Made by a program: the position numbers and the translations under genes
Shown here: piece by piece, positions 15,894 to 25,217 of the stretch
Numbering within the stretch: position 1 is the stretch's first letter
Layout: each line of letters starts with the position of its first letter
Notes under the pieces: model-generated
What the model saw: the letters and a program-made list of their open reading frames with translations, nothing else
The model's database searches: none
What the model was told of the DNA's origin: nothing
From: Lutibacter oceani
Lineage (GTDB): Bacteria > Bacteroidota > Bacteroidia > Flavobacteriales > Flavobacteriaceae
Direction: 5' to 3'
Assembly (NCBI RefSeq): GCF_003384935.1
Contig: NZ_QTTQ01000011.1
Location: 248,001-312,000, forward strand
Length of the DNA stretch: 64,000 nucleotides

Positions 15894-18809
15894 ATGTCTA
15901 CCAAAACATTAGACCTAAACAAACTAAATAATTTATTGTCAGGAGAGCTTTTTTTTGACAATTTGCATAAAAGTATTTACGCAACTGATGCATCAGTATA
16001 TAGAAAAATTCCATTAGGGGTTGCATATCCAAAAAACAATAATGATATCAAAACTCTTATCAATTTTGCAACAGAAAACAACATCACTTTAATCCCTCGA
16101 GCGGCTGGAACTTCATTAGCAGGCCAATGTGTTGGAGATGGTTTGGTTGTAGATACATCAAAACATTTCACAAATATTTTAGCTTTTGATGAGCATACTA
16201 AAAAAATAACTATTCAACCTGGAGTTATTAGAGATGAATTAAACGATTTCTTAAAACCCTATGGATTATTTTTTGGTCCAAATACCTCTACAAGTAATCG
16301 TTGTATGATTGGTGGAATGGTTGGTAACAATTCATCTGGAACAACTTCCATAAAATATGGTGTTACAAGAGATAAAGTACTTGAATTAAAAACAATTTTA
16401 AGCGATGGTTCTGAAGTCGTTTTTAATGAATTAACCACCCAACAATTTAATCAAAAAAAGATTGGAAATTCTTTAGAAAGTAAAATATATAAGACTGTTT
16501 TTAATGAATTATCCAATGAAGAAACACAACAAGAAATTGTAAGTCAATTTCCTAAAAAAAATATCCACCGAAGAAATAATGGTTATCCTATTGATGAGTT
16601 ATTAAACTACGAAGGTTTTGGAGGTCAAAATGAATCCATAAATTTAGCAACTTTATTAACAGGAAGCGAAGGTACTTTAGCTTTTACTACAGAAATAACT
16701 TTAAAATTAGACTCACTTCCTCCTTCTAAAAACATTATGATTGCTGCTCATTTTAACAGCATTCAAGAAAGTATGGAGGCTGTTGTAGTTGCAATGAAAC
16801 ATAATTTATTTACGTGTGAATTAATGGATAAAACCATTTTAGATTGCACTAAAAATAACAGAGAGCAGTTAAAAAACAGGTTTTTTGTTGAAGGCAATCC
16901 TAAAGCTATATTAATGCTTGAAATTTGCACAAATTCTAATGACGAATCTAACAAATTAGCTGATGCTTTAATAAATGATTTACAATCAAAAAAATTGGGA
17001 TATGCATTTCCAAAATTAGTAAATAACAATATTGACAAAGCTGTAAACTTACGAAAAGCTGGTTTAGGTTTGTTAGGTAATATTGTTGGAGACAATAAAG
17101 CCGTGGCTTGTATTGAAGATACGGCTGTAACAGTAAAAGACCTGCCAAATTACATTGCAGAATTCACTAAAATGATGGAAGATTTCGGACAAGAAGCTGT
17201 GTATTACGCACATGCTGGTGCTGGTGAATTACATTTACGTCCAATACTTAATTTAAAAAAGAAAGAAGATGTTGCTTTATTTAGAGAAATAACTTCTAAA
17301 ACAGCTAAATTAGTTAAAAAATATGGTGGTTCTTTTAGCGGAGAGCACGGCGATGGAATTGTAAGAGCTGAATTTATTCCTCAAATGATTGGAGCAAAAA
17401 ATTATGAACTTTTAAAACGCATAAAACAAACTTTTGACCCAAATTCAATTTTTAACAAAGGAAAAATTATAGATCCATTTCCTATGGATGAAAGTTTGCG
17501 TTATGAAATTGACCGAGAAGAGCCACAGATTGAAACCATACAAGATTTTTCAGATAGTTTAGGAATTCTAAGAGCTACCGAAAAGTGTAACGGTTCAGGC
17601 GATTGCAGAAAACTCCCTGAAGCTGGCGGAACTATGTGCCCAAGTTACAGAGCAACCAGAAATGAAAAAGATACAACACGTGCAAGAGCAAACGCCCTAC
17701 GCGAATTTTTAACAAATTCAGAAAAGCAAAATAAATTCAATCACAAAGAATTATACGATGTTTTCGATTTATGCTTAAGTTGTAAAGCATGTGCCAGTGA
17801 ATGCCCTAGTAATGTTGATGTTGCTGCCTTAAAAGCAGAATTTCTATATCAATATTACAAGGAAAATGGCATTCCGTTTAGAACTCAACTATTTGCCAAT
17901 AATGTAAAATGGAATAAATTAGGAAGCCTTACTCCTACTTTTACAAATTTAGTATTAAACACAAAACTCACTAAAAAATTAATGGGAATTGCCACCAAAA
18001 GAAGCATTCCTAAATTAGCCAAAAAAACTGTTTATAGTTGGTATAAAAGAAATAAAAAAAGACTGCTTAATCAGCCTGTAAAACATGGCGAATTGTTTCT
18101 ATTTGTTGATGAGTTTACAAACTATTATGATGCAAACATTGGTATTGATACTATTGAATTATTGACCCAATTAGGCTACAAAATAAACATTACACAACAC
18201 GAAGAAAGTGGAAGAAGTTTTATTTCAAAAGGAATTTTAGACAAAGCCAAAGAAAAGGCCGATTTTAATGTAAACTTTTTTAAGACAAAAATAACCAATA
18301 CAAAGCCTCTGGTTGGAATAGAACCCTCAGCAATTTTAACATTTAGAGATGAATATTTAAGATTGGCTGATGATAAAGAAGCTGCCAAAGAAATTTCAAA
18401 AAATACTTTTACTATTGAAGAGTTTATAAAACAGGAATTTGATAAAAACAATATCACTTCTGAATGCTTTACTACCAAATCAGCAATATTAAAAATTCAT
18501 GGTCATTGTCAACAAAAATCATTGAGTAGCACGGAACCTACTTTTAAGATGTTATCAATTCCAAAAAATTATAGTGTAACTATTATTAATTCAGGTTGCT
18601 GTGGTATGGCAGGTTCTTTTGGTTATGAAAAAGAGCATTATCAAATTAGTATGCAAGTTGGTGAAGATACCTTATTTCCAAAAATTAGAAATACTGAAAT
18701 TGACACTATTATTGCAGCTCCTGGCACTAGTTGTAGGCATCAAATAAAGGATGGAACTACCAGAGAATCTAAACATCCCGTATCAATTTTAAGAGACGCA
18801 TTGCTGTAA
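15894..18809 (+). CDS. FAD-binding / 4Fe-4S D-lactate dehydrogenase-type oxidoreductase
   Basis: A 971-residue fusion of an FAD-linked oxidase (residues about 1-490) with a GlpC-like iron-sulfur part. FAD motifs: PRAAGTSLAGQCVGDGLVV, GGMVGNNSSGTTSIKYG, LTGSEGTLAFTTEI and SGEHGDGIVRAEF. Iron-sulfur motifs: CNGSGDC with a distal Cys-Pro near 564-580, and CLSCKACASECP near 627. A CCG-type motif (CCGMAGSFGYE) lies near 900. Such proteins oxidise D-lactate or glycolate and pass electrons to quinone. MurQ releases D-lactate, so its place 11 bases after anmK makes D-lactate the likely substrate (inference). Glycolate or D-2-hydroxyglutarate oxidation cannot be excluded by sequence alone. Confidence 0.88.
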   Translation: MSTKTLDLNKLNNLLSGELFFDNLHKSIYATDASVYRKIPLGVAYPKNNNDIKTLINFATENNITLIPRAAGTSLAGQCVGDGLVVDTSKHFTNILAFDEHTKKITIQPGVIRDELNDFLKPYGLFFGPNTSTSNRCMIGGMVGNNSSGTTSIKYGVTRDKVLELKTILSDGSEVVFNELTTQQFNQKKIGNSLESKIYKTVFNELSNEETQQEIVSQFPKKNIHRRNNGYPIDELLNYEGFGGQNESINLATLLTGSEGTLAFTTEITLKLDSLPPSKNIMIAAHFNSIQESMEAVVVAMKHNLFTCELMDKTILDCTKNNREQLKNRFFVEGNPKAILMLEICTNSNDESNKLADALINDLQSKKLGYAFPKLVNNNIDKAVNLRKAGLGLLGNIVGDNKAVACIEDTAVTVKDLPNYIAEFTKMMEDFGQEAVYYAHAGAGELHLRPILNLKKKEDVALFREITSKTAKLVKKYGGSFSGEHGDGIVRAEFIPQMIGAKNYELLKRIKQTFDPNSIFNKGKIIDPFPMDESLRYEIDREEPQIETIQDFSDSLGILRATEKCNGSGDCRKLPEAGGTMCPSYRATRNEKDTTRARANALREFLTNSEKQNKFNHKELYDVFDLCLSCKACASECPSNVDVAALKAEFLYQYYKENGIPFRTQLFANNVKWNKLGSLTPTFTNLVLNTKLTKKLMGIATKRSIPKLAKKTVYSWYKRNKKRLLNQPVKHGELFLFVDEFTNYYDANIGIDTIELLTQLGYKINITQHEESGRSFISKGILDKAKEKADFNVNFFKTKITNTKPLVGIEPSAILTFRDEYLRLADDKEAAKEISKNTFTIEEFIKQEFDKNNITSECFTTKSAILKIHGHCQQKSLSSTEPTFKMLSIPKNYSVTIINSGCCGMAGSFGYEKEHYQISMQVGEDTLFPKIRNTEIDTIIAAPGTSCRHQIKDGTTRESKHPVSILRDALL

Positions 18810-18810
18810 A

Positions 18811-19824
18811 ATGAAGCTAATTATACGAACCTATAAATTACAATTAAAGCATCCTTTTACAATTTCAAGAGGTACTAGAACTGAAATTCCTTCAATAATA
18901 GTGGAACTTCAAGAAAATGAATTTTCAGGATTTGGAGAAGCAACCGCAAACCCATATTACAACACCTTTGTTGAGCAATTTGAAGAAGAACTTCTTGAAA
19001 AACGAGTGATTATTGAAAACATTTCAGATAAAACACCAAAAGAATACTGGGATTATTTATATCCGTATTTTAAGAATAATATGTTTTTATTATGCGCTTT
19101 AGATGAAGCTTACACGGATTTATACACACGTAAAAAAGGAATTAAATTGTATCAATATTGGGATTTAAAACCTAAAAATATTCCTCAAACAAATTTTACA
19201 ATTGGAATTGACACCATAGAAAATATGGTTTCAAAAATGACAGAAACATCATGGCCAATTTATAAAATTAAGTTGGGAACAAAAGATGATATTCAAATAG
19301 TTACTGAACTAAGAAAACATTCAAATTCCATTTTTAGAATTGATGCAAATTGTGGTTGGGATGTTACTGAAACAGTCAAAAACTCTGTTGAATTAAAAAA
19401 ATTAGGCGTTGAATTTATTGAACAACCGCTACCAGCAGATAACTGGAGAGGAGCAAAAGTAGTGTTCGACAATACTTTCTTACCTATAATTGCTGATGAA
19501 AGCTGTATTATTGAAAGTGATATTGAAAAATGTTACAATCATTTTCACGGAGTAAACATCAAATTAATGAAATGTGGCGGTTTAACTCCTGCTAAAAGAA
19601 TGATTACAAAAGCTAAATCTTTAGGTTTAAAAACCATGGTGGGCTGTATGACAGAATCTTCTGTTGGTATTTCAGCAATTGCACATTTAACGCCACTTTT
19701 AGATTATGTAGATATGGACGGTGCTTTATTGTTAAAAAATGATGTAGCAACAGGTGTAAAATTAGTAAATGGCAACATTTTATTTTCAGAATTAAACGGA
19801 ACTGGAGCACAAATAAAAGAATAA
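18811..19824 (+). CDS. dipeptide epimerase (L-Ala-D/L-Glu epimerase type)
   Basis: A 337-residue enolase-superfamily enzyme of the muconate-lactonising group. The capping domain includes HPFTISRGTRTEIPSIIVEL. The barrel carries the KxK pair (IYKIKLG), metal ligands in FRIDANCGW, IEQPLP and IADES, and the second catalytic lysine in VNIKLMKCGG. These fit L-Ala-D/L-Glu epimerases, which convert the murein dipeptide L-Ala-D-Glu to L-Ala-L-Glu so that it can be cleaved and used. It begins one base after the preceding stop, in the same operon as murQ and anmK. Confidence 0.92.
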   Translation: MKLIIRTYKLQLKHPFTISRGTRTEIPSIIVELQENEFSGFGEATANPYYNTFVEQFEEELLEKRVIIENISDKTPKEYWDYLYPYFKNNMFLLCALDEAYTDLYTRKKGIKLYQYWDLKPKNIPQTNFTIGIDTIENMVSKMTETSWPIYKIKLGTKDDIQIVTELRKHSNSIFRIDANCGWDVTETVKNSVELKKLGVEFIEQPLPADNWRGAKVVFDNTFLPIIADESCIIESDIEKCYNHFHGVNIKLMKCGGLTPAKRMITKAKSLGLKTMVGCMTESSVGISAIAHLTPLLDYVDMDGALLLKNDVATGVKLVNGNILFSELNGTGAQIKE

Positions 19825-19838
19825 AAAAATATTAAAAA

Positions 19839-22775
19839 ATGAAAAAAATACTAATAGCAAGCATCTTCTTATTTCTTGGAACTAGTAGCTATGCGCAACA
19901 AATTGATCCATTACTAACTTCTGATGTTGAAGATCAAGAAAAATGGGTTGAAAATATTATGAATAAGCTAAGTTTAGATGAAAAAATAGGCCAGCTTTTT
20001 ATGATTCAAGCCTATTCAAATAAAGACAAAAAACATACAGCCTATGTAAAAAAAATGATTAAGAAATATCATATTGGTGGGTTGATTTTTATGCAGGGAA
20101 CTCCAGAAAAACAAGCTGAATTAACAAATACATATCAAGCAACTTCTAAAATTCCTTTATTAATTGGTTTTGATGGGGAATGGGGCTTAAATATGCGTTT
20201 AAAAAATTCGTTTCGTTATCCTTGGAATATGACTTTAGGTGCTGTTCAAAATAATAAACTAATTGAGCAATTTGGAGAACGATTAGGAGAACATTGTAAA
20301 AGAATTGGAATCCATGTTAATTTTGCTCCAGTAGTTGACATTAATACAAATCCTGAAAACCCAATTATTGGTAATCGTTCATTTGGCGAAAATAAATACA
20401 ATGTTACCGAAAAAGCAATTGCTTTTACAAATGGAATGCAAAGTACTGGAGTGCTTGCAAATGCGAAACATTTTCCGGGACATGGAGATACTTCTACAGA
20501 TTCTCATAAAACACTTCCTTTTCTTGATTTTACTTTAGAACGATTAGATTCTATTGAATTGTTTCCTTATAAAGAATTGTTTAAAATCAATTTGGCAAGT
20601 GTTATGGTGGCGCATTTAAATGTGCCTTCATTAGAACCTAAACCTGGAGTTCCAACTTCTATTTCTTATAAAGTTATTACAGAACTTTTAAAAGAAAAAA
20701 TGGGATATAATGGACTCATTTTTACAGATGCATTAAATATGAAAGGTGCTGCCAATTATGCAAAGCCCGGAGATATTGATTTGGCAGCTTTTTTAGCTGG
20801 TAACGATATGTTATTAATTCCTGAGGATGTAAAAGCTGCTGTGAAAAAATTAAAGTCAGCTCTTAAAAAAAATCTTTTTACAGAAGAAAAACTTAACCAA
20901 TCTGTAATAAAGATTTTAAAAGCTAAATACTGGGTAGGCTTGAATAATTTTACACCAATAAATGAAGAAAGCATACAAGAAGATATTATTACCATTAAAG
21001 ACAAATTATTATACCGCTCTTTAATGAAAGAAGCTACAACGCTTGTTCAAAATAAGGAAGCTATAGTACCAATTAAAGAATTATCAAATACTAAAATAGC
21101 CTATGTTAAATTGGGAGATTCTGATAATTTTGCCTTTACAAATACCTTAAAAAAGTATACACAAGTTGATATTATTTCTGAAGAAAATTTAACTGTATTA
21201 TTGCAAAAATTAGAACCTTATTCAACTGTTATTATTGGTTATCATAAATCTAATGAAACTCCTTGGAAAAGTTTTAAAATGACTGAAGAAGAGCTTATTT
21301 GGTTAGAAGAAATTTCTAAAAACAACAACGTAATTTTAGATGTTTTTGCCAGTCCGTATGCTTTATTAAACATCCCAGATTTCAAAAATATAAATGCAAT
21401 TTTAGTTTCGTATCAAAACAGTAAAGTGTCTCAGGAAATTTCGGCACAGATGATTTTTGGAGCAATAGAGATAAAAGGAAAATTGCCAGTTTCAATAAAT
21501 CAAGTTTTTCCTGAAGGAACAGGAATAACTACTTCAAATTTAATGAGATTATCCTATACGATTCCTGAAGAAGTAGATATGGACAGCAAATTACTCTCTA
21601 AAATTGATTCTTTAACAACTATGGTTGTAGATTCAACAATGGCACCCGGAGGGCAAGTATTGGTTGCTCGTTACGGAAAAGTAGTTTATCATAAAAGTTT
21701 TGGATACCAAACCTATGACAAAAAACAACAAGTAAAATTAACCGACATCTACGATTTGGCTTCAGTAACAAAAATTTTAGGAGGTCTTCCAATGATTATG
21801 AAAAGTGAAGAAATGGGTTTATTTAATTTAGAAACTACTCTTGGTGAATTGTTGCCATATTTAAAAGGCTCCAATAAAGATACGATTACTATGAAAGAAG
21901 CTTTATCTCATGTAGGTAAAATAAAACCTTGGATTCCTTATTATTTAGAAACAGTTGATAGTATTTCAAAAGTACCTTTTAGCAACTTATATAGTACAAC
22001 TAAAAGTGATAATTTCTCCATTAAAGTTGCTGAAAATTTATTTTTAATTAATTCTTATACCGACTCTATTTACAAGAAAATAGCTGAAGCTCCTCAAAGA
22101 AAAACTGAAGGCTATAAATATAGCGGACTTATCTTTTACCTATTTAAAAAGTATATTAAAGATACTTTCCATAAAGAAATGGATGAGCTTAACAATGAAA
22201 ATTTCTATTTGCCTTTAGGTTCAAAATCATTAGGTTACAATCCATTAAAAAAAATTAGTCCAACTGAAATAGCTCCAACTGAAATTGATGATTATTACCG
22301 ACATCAAACATTAAGAGGTAACGTTCATGACATGGGAGCCGCAATGATGAATGGTGTTAGCGGAAACGCAGGGTTATTTTCTAACTCTAATGATGTTGCT
22401 AAAATGATGCAAATGTATTTACAAAAAGGGTTTTATGGTGGTAAAAGATATTTTGAAAGTAAAACAATTGATAAATTTAACCAGCGGTATTATGAAAATG
22501 ACAGCATAAGAAGAGGCCTTGGTTTTGATAAACCTAGCCTAGATCCAGAAATTAAAGCAAGTAGTAAATATGCTTCTGCCAATAGCTTTGGACATAGTGG
22601 TTTTACAGGAACCTTTACATGGGCTGACCCAGATAATGGCATTTTATATGTATTCTTATCAAACAGGGTATATCCAACTATGAGTAATAATAAACTTGGA
22701 GAAAAAGATATGCGATCTGAAATTCATAACCTTATTTACAAAGCTATCCAAAAAACAAATGCTTACTTTAATTAA
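19839..22775 (+). CDS. exported NagZ-type beta-N-acetylglucosaminidase fused to a beta-lactamase-like serine hydrolase
   Basis: A 978-residue protein with a signal peptide (ILIASIFLFLGTSSYAQ). The GH3 NagZ domain runs to about 370, with the signature NAKHFPGHGDTSTDSHKTLP near 209 carrying the His/Asp dyad. A GH3 C-terminal sandwich follows. A class-C beta-lactamase/DD-peptidase-like domain runs from about 590 to the end, with the nucleophile SxxK as SVTK near 641 and a GHSG motif near 916. The middle Tyr motif reads YSG rather than YSN/YAN. NagZ removes GlcNAc from muropeptides; the fused domain may cut a peptide or ester bond. The fusion is known in Bacteroidota. It is probably periplasmic, acting before import by the symporter. 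It is the last gene of the locus. Confidence 0.9.
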   Translation: MKKILIASIFLFLGTSSYAQQIDPLLTSDVEDQEKWVENIMNKLSLDEKIGQLFMIQAYSNKDKKHTAYVKKMIKKYHIGGLIFMQGTPEKQAELTNTYQATSKIPLLIGFDGEWGLNMRLKNSFRYPWNMTLGAVQNNKLIEQFGERLGEHCKRIGIHVNFAPVVDINTNPENPIIGNRSFGENKYNVTEKAIAFTNGMQSTGVLANAKHFPGHGDTSTDSHKTLPFLDFTLERLDSIELFPYKELFKINLASVMVAHLNVPSLEPKPGVPTSISYKVITELLKEKMGYNGLIFTDALNMKGAANYAKPGDIDLAAFLAGNDMLLIPEDVKAAVKKLKSALKKNLFTEEKLNQSVIKILKAKYWVGLNNFTPINEESIQEDIITIKDKLLYRSLMKEATTLVQNKEAIVPIKELSNTKIAYVKLGDSDNFAFTNTLKKYTQVDIISEENLTVLLQKLEPYSTVIIGYHKSNETPWKSFKMTEEELIWLEEISKNNNVILDVFASPYALLNIPDFKNINAILVSYQNSKVSQEISAQMIFGAIEIKGKLPVSINQVFPEGTGITTSNLMRLSYTIPEEVDMDSKLLSKIDSLTTMVVDSTMAPGGQVLVARYGKVVYHKSFGYQTYDKKQQVKLTDIYDLASVTKILGGLPMIMKSEEMGLFNLETTLGELLPYLKGSNKDTITMKEALSHVGKIKPWIPYYLETVDSISKVPFSNLYSTTKSDNFSIKVAENLFLINSYTDSIYKKIAEAPQRKTEGYKYSGLIFYLFKKYIKDTFHKEMDELNNENFYLPLGSKSLGYNPLKKISPTEIAPTEIDDYYRHQTLRGNVHDMGAAMMNGVSGNAGLFSNSNDVAKMMQMYLQKGFYGGKRYFESKTIDKFNQRYYENDSIRRGLGFDKPSLDPEIKASSKYASANSFGHSGFTGTFTWADPDNGILYVFLSNRVYPTMSNNKLGEKDMRSEIHNLIYKAIQKTNAYFN

Positions 22776-22846
22776 AGCACTCATAAATTTTACAAAATTT
22801 TAACAAAAAAATTCATTCTTAAATTATTTTATTTGTATATTTGCAC

Positions 22847-22920
22847 TTGATGAGTTGAAAGACTTATCAATCTTTTTCATAGCAATTTTCCTCACTCATT
22901 TTTGAGTGAGGTTTCTTTTT
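22847..22920 (+). ncRNA. candidate small RNA with own promoter and terminator
   Basis: In the gap after the nagZ gene lies a consensus -7 box TATATTTG (22836-22843). A 9-base-pair hairpin follows, TTGATGAGT (22847-22855) with ACTTATCAA (22862-22870). About 20 unpaired bases separate it from a strong terminator CCTCACTCA/TGAGTGAGG (22890-22911) with a T-rich tail. The expected transcript is about 70 bases. No -33 TTTG is seen and no coding frame fits. It could instead be a 3' element of the upstream operon. Confidence 0.5.
22890..22920 (+). terminator. rho-independent terminator
   Basis: A 9-base-pair G+C-rich stem (22890-22898 and 22903-22911) with a 4-base T loop, followed by TTTCTTTTTTT. 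It ends either the candidate small RNA or the whole muramic-acid operon. Confidence 0.88.
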
Positions 22921-22970
22921 TTATAAACCTTTCCTTTTTTCTTTTACCTTTGCCAGCTAAAATATAATAA

Positions 22971-23204
22971 ATGCTTTTAAATATTTCATATACAGAATGG
23001 GTTGGCTATATGGCTTCCGCAGTACTTATGGTTTCATTTTTAATGAAAAACATATCAACTTTAAGAATCGTAAATTCAACAGGTGCCATATTATTTATAC
23101 TTTACGGTATCATGCTTAAAACTTCTTGGCCAATTATTATATCTAACGGATTTATTTTAATGGTAAACATATATTACCTTTACTTTAAACAAAGTAAAAG
23201 TTAA
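22971..23204 (+). CDS. small YgjV-like inner membrane protein
   Basis: A 77-residue protein with three predicted membrane helices: WVGYMASAVLMVSFLM, IVNSTGAILFILYGIML and WPIIISNGFILMVNIYYLYF. The pattern fits the Imp-YgjV family and is also reminiscent of half-size SemiSWEET/PQ-loop transporters. Related flavobacterial entries are sometimes mislabelled uroporphyrinogen decarboxylase, but nothing in the sequence supports that enzyme. A -7 box TACCTTTG at 22945-22952 gives a promoter 18 bases upstream of the ATG. The glycosyltransferase gene begins 19 bases later. Confidence 0.75.
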   Translation: MLLNISYTEWVGYMASAVLMVSFLMKNISTLRIVNSTGAILFILYGIMLKTSWPIIISNGFILMVNIYYLYFKQSKS

Positions 23205-23223
23205 CTTATAAAAAACAGCTTTT

Positions 23224-24321
23224 TTGAAACGAGTAATAGTTTCTGTAACAAATGATTTGGTAACTGATCAACGGGTTTATAAAATTTGTAACACCCTGTT
23301 GAAAATGAATTATAACCTGCTGTTAATTGGAAGAAAACTACCCAATAGTAAAGAAATAAACAGACCTTATAAAGTACACCGTTTTAATTTATTATTTAAT
23401 AAGGGATTTTTATTTTATGCAGAATATAATTTGCGATTATTTTTTAAACTATTTTTTTTAAAAAAAGATATTTTACTTAGTAATGATTTAGATACATTAT
23501 TACCGAATTTTATAATTAGTAAAGTTTTTAGAAAAAAATTAGTTTATGATAGCCACGAATTATTTACTGAAGTCCCCGAATTAATTGATAAGCCTTTTGT
23601 TAGAAATTTTTGGTTGAAAATTGAAAAATTTATTGTTCCTGAAATTAAAAATTGCACAACAGTTAGTAACTCAATTGCAAATTATTACAATACAAAATAT
23701 AATACTGATTTTAAACTAATCAGAAATTTCCCCTATAAAACTACAACTCAAAAAACTGATAATTTTCCTTTTGAAACAAGCAATAAAAAAATTATTTTAT
23801 ATCAAGGAGCAATTAATAAAGGAAGAGGTTTGGAGCTTATGATTGAGACCATGCAATTTATTAATAACACTATTTTTATAATAATTGGAAAAGGAGATCT
23901 TGAACTTAAATTAAAGGAAAAAATTACGAATCTAAATGTATCTGAAAAAGTAAAATTTATTAGTGAAATTACTCCAAAAAAACTTAAAAAATTAACACCT
24001 TTGGCTAGTTTAGGAATAAGCTTGGAAGAAGATTTAGGTTTAAATTACAGATTTGCATTACCAAATAAATTGTTTGATTACATTAATGCCAAAATTCCAG
24101 TATTAGTTTCAGATTTACCAGAAATGAAACAAATAATTTTAACATACAATGTTGGAGAAATTATAAATAGTAGAGAACCAAAACAATTGGTAAATCAAAT
24201 TGAAAAATTACTTAAAAAAGAAACTTCATATTTTGAAAAAAAATTAGAAATTGCTAAAAATGAACTAATTTGGGAAAATGAAGAAAATAAATTAATTGAA
24301 ATATTTGAAAATTTAAATTGA
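23224..24321 (+). CDS. glycosyltransferase (GT4-like fold)
   Basis: A 365-residue protein. The start is a TTG codon at 23224: an in-frame TAA at 23209 rules out any upstream ATG, and the first in-frame ATG would remove the conserved KRVIVSVTNDLVTDQRVYKI segment. An N-terminal Rossmann domain has the YDSHELFTEVPEL motif. The C-terminal nucleotide-sugar domain has IILYQGAINKGRGLELMIE and PNKLFDYINAKIPVLVSDLPE, ending in the GT-B style. It probably adds a sugar to a surface glycan or lipid; donor and acceptor are unknown. Its end overlaps the convergent GT2 gene by 9 bases. Confidence 0.85.
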   Translation: MKRVIVSVTNDLVTDQRVYKICNTLLKMNYNLLLIGRKLPNSKEINRPYKVHRFNLLFNKGFLFYAEYNLRLFFKLFFLKKDILLSNDLDTLLPNFIISKVFRKKLVYDSHELFTEVPELIDKPFVRNFWLKIEKFIVPEIKNCTTVSNSIANYYNTKYNTDFKLIRNFPYKTTTQKTDNFPFETSNKKIILYQGAINKGRGLELMIETMQFINNTIFIIIGKGDLELKLKEKITNLNVSEKVKFISEITPKKLKKLTPLASLGISLEEDLGLNYRFALPNKLFDYINAKIPVLVSDLPEMKQIILTYNVGEIINSREPKQLVNQIEKLLKKETSYFEKKLEIAKNELIWENEENKLIEIFENLN

Positions 24322-25215
24322 TTTATATTTGGTATTTATAAAACACAAATAAGTTAATTTATAAATATCTAATAAAAATAATGATGGTGTTTTACCTAAT
24401 AAATTGTTCTCAAAATATTTATGAAAAACGTTATATCCTTCAGCAAAAAACCAAGTTATTTTAAGTGTTTTTAAAATTTTAAATGTTCTTAATAATTTTA
24501 AATTTTCACCCTTTAAAATCTGACTTGAATTTAAACGTAATAAATTTTCAATTCCTTCTTTTGTTTTAGCTAAAAAAATTGAATTAGTTTCTAAGCCTAA
24601 ATGATAAACAGGATTATTAATCTGTGTTATTTTAAAATTTTTAATTTTCAATTCCTCAACAAAAAGCACATCTTCATATCCATATTTATTAATTTTCTCA
24701 TTAAATTTTATATGGTTAAAAATTGATTTATTAATCAAAAAATTAGCACCAGATACATATTGGTAAGGTTTATAATTCCTTTTTTCAACAGAAATCTCTT
24801 CTCTTTTTTTTCCATAAACCCATCGCAACATGTTATCCTTTTCTGGTTTATTTTTACTGTAAACAATACCTCCAACAAAAACCTTATCTTCACTCTTTTG
24901 AATACATTCAATATACTTTTTTATAAAAGTTGGTTCTTTTGGTAACACATCTGCATCTAAAAACAACAACCAATTATAAGCTGATTTTTCTACAAGTAAA
25001 TTTCTTATTTTACTTCTTCCTATATTTTTATCTAAATTTATTAATTGAGTGTTTTTAAACTTTTTTAGTTCATTATTTTCAAAACTAAACTTAGTTGAAG
25101 CATCATTTATACAAATAATTTCGAATTGAATGTCAGTATTTTGTAATTGTTCTAAAATAAAAGCAATAAGAGTTACAGCATTGTAATTGTATATTGGAAT
25201 TAAAACTGAAATCAT
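24313..25215 (-). CDS. glycosyltransferase family 2
   Basis: A 300-residue GT-A fold enzyme. The N-terminus ISVLIPIYNYNAVTLI is typical. The metal-binding DxD appears as WLLFLDADVLPKEP near residue 88, and the acceptor region includes YVSGANFLINKS and YGYEDVLFVEELKI. No membrane helix is evident. It overlaps the GT4 gene end on the other strand. It follows ftsE by two bases in the same direction, so it is likely co-transcribed with it. Acceptor unknown. Confidence 0.88.
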   Translation of the reverse strand: MISVLIPIYNYNAVTLIAFILEQLQNTDIQFEIICINDASTKFSFENNELKKFKNTQLINLDKNIGRSKIRNLLVEKSAYNWLLFLDADVLPKEPTFIKKYIECIQKSEDKVFVGGIVYSKNKPEKDNMLRWVYGKKREEISVEKRNYKPYQYVSGANFLINKSIFNHIKFNEKINKYGYEDVLFVEELKIKNFKITQINNPVYHLGLETNSIFLAKTKEGIENLLRLNSSQILKGENLKLLRTFKILKTLKITWFFAEGYNVFHKYFENNLLGKTPSLFLLDIYKLTYLCFINTKYKSI

Positions 25216-25217
25216 TA

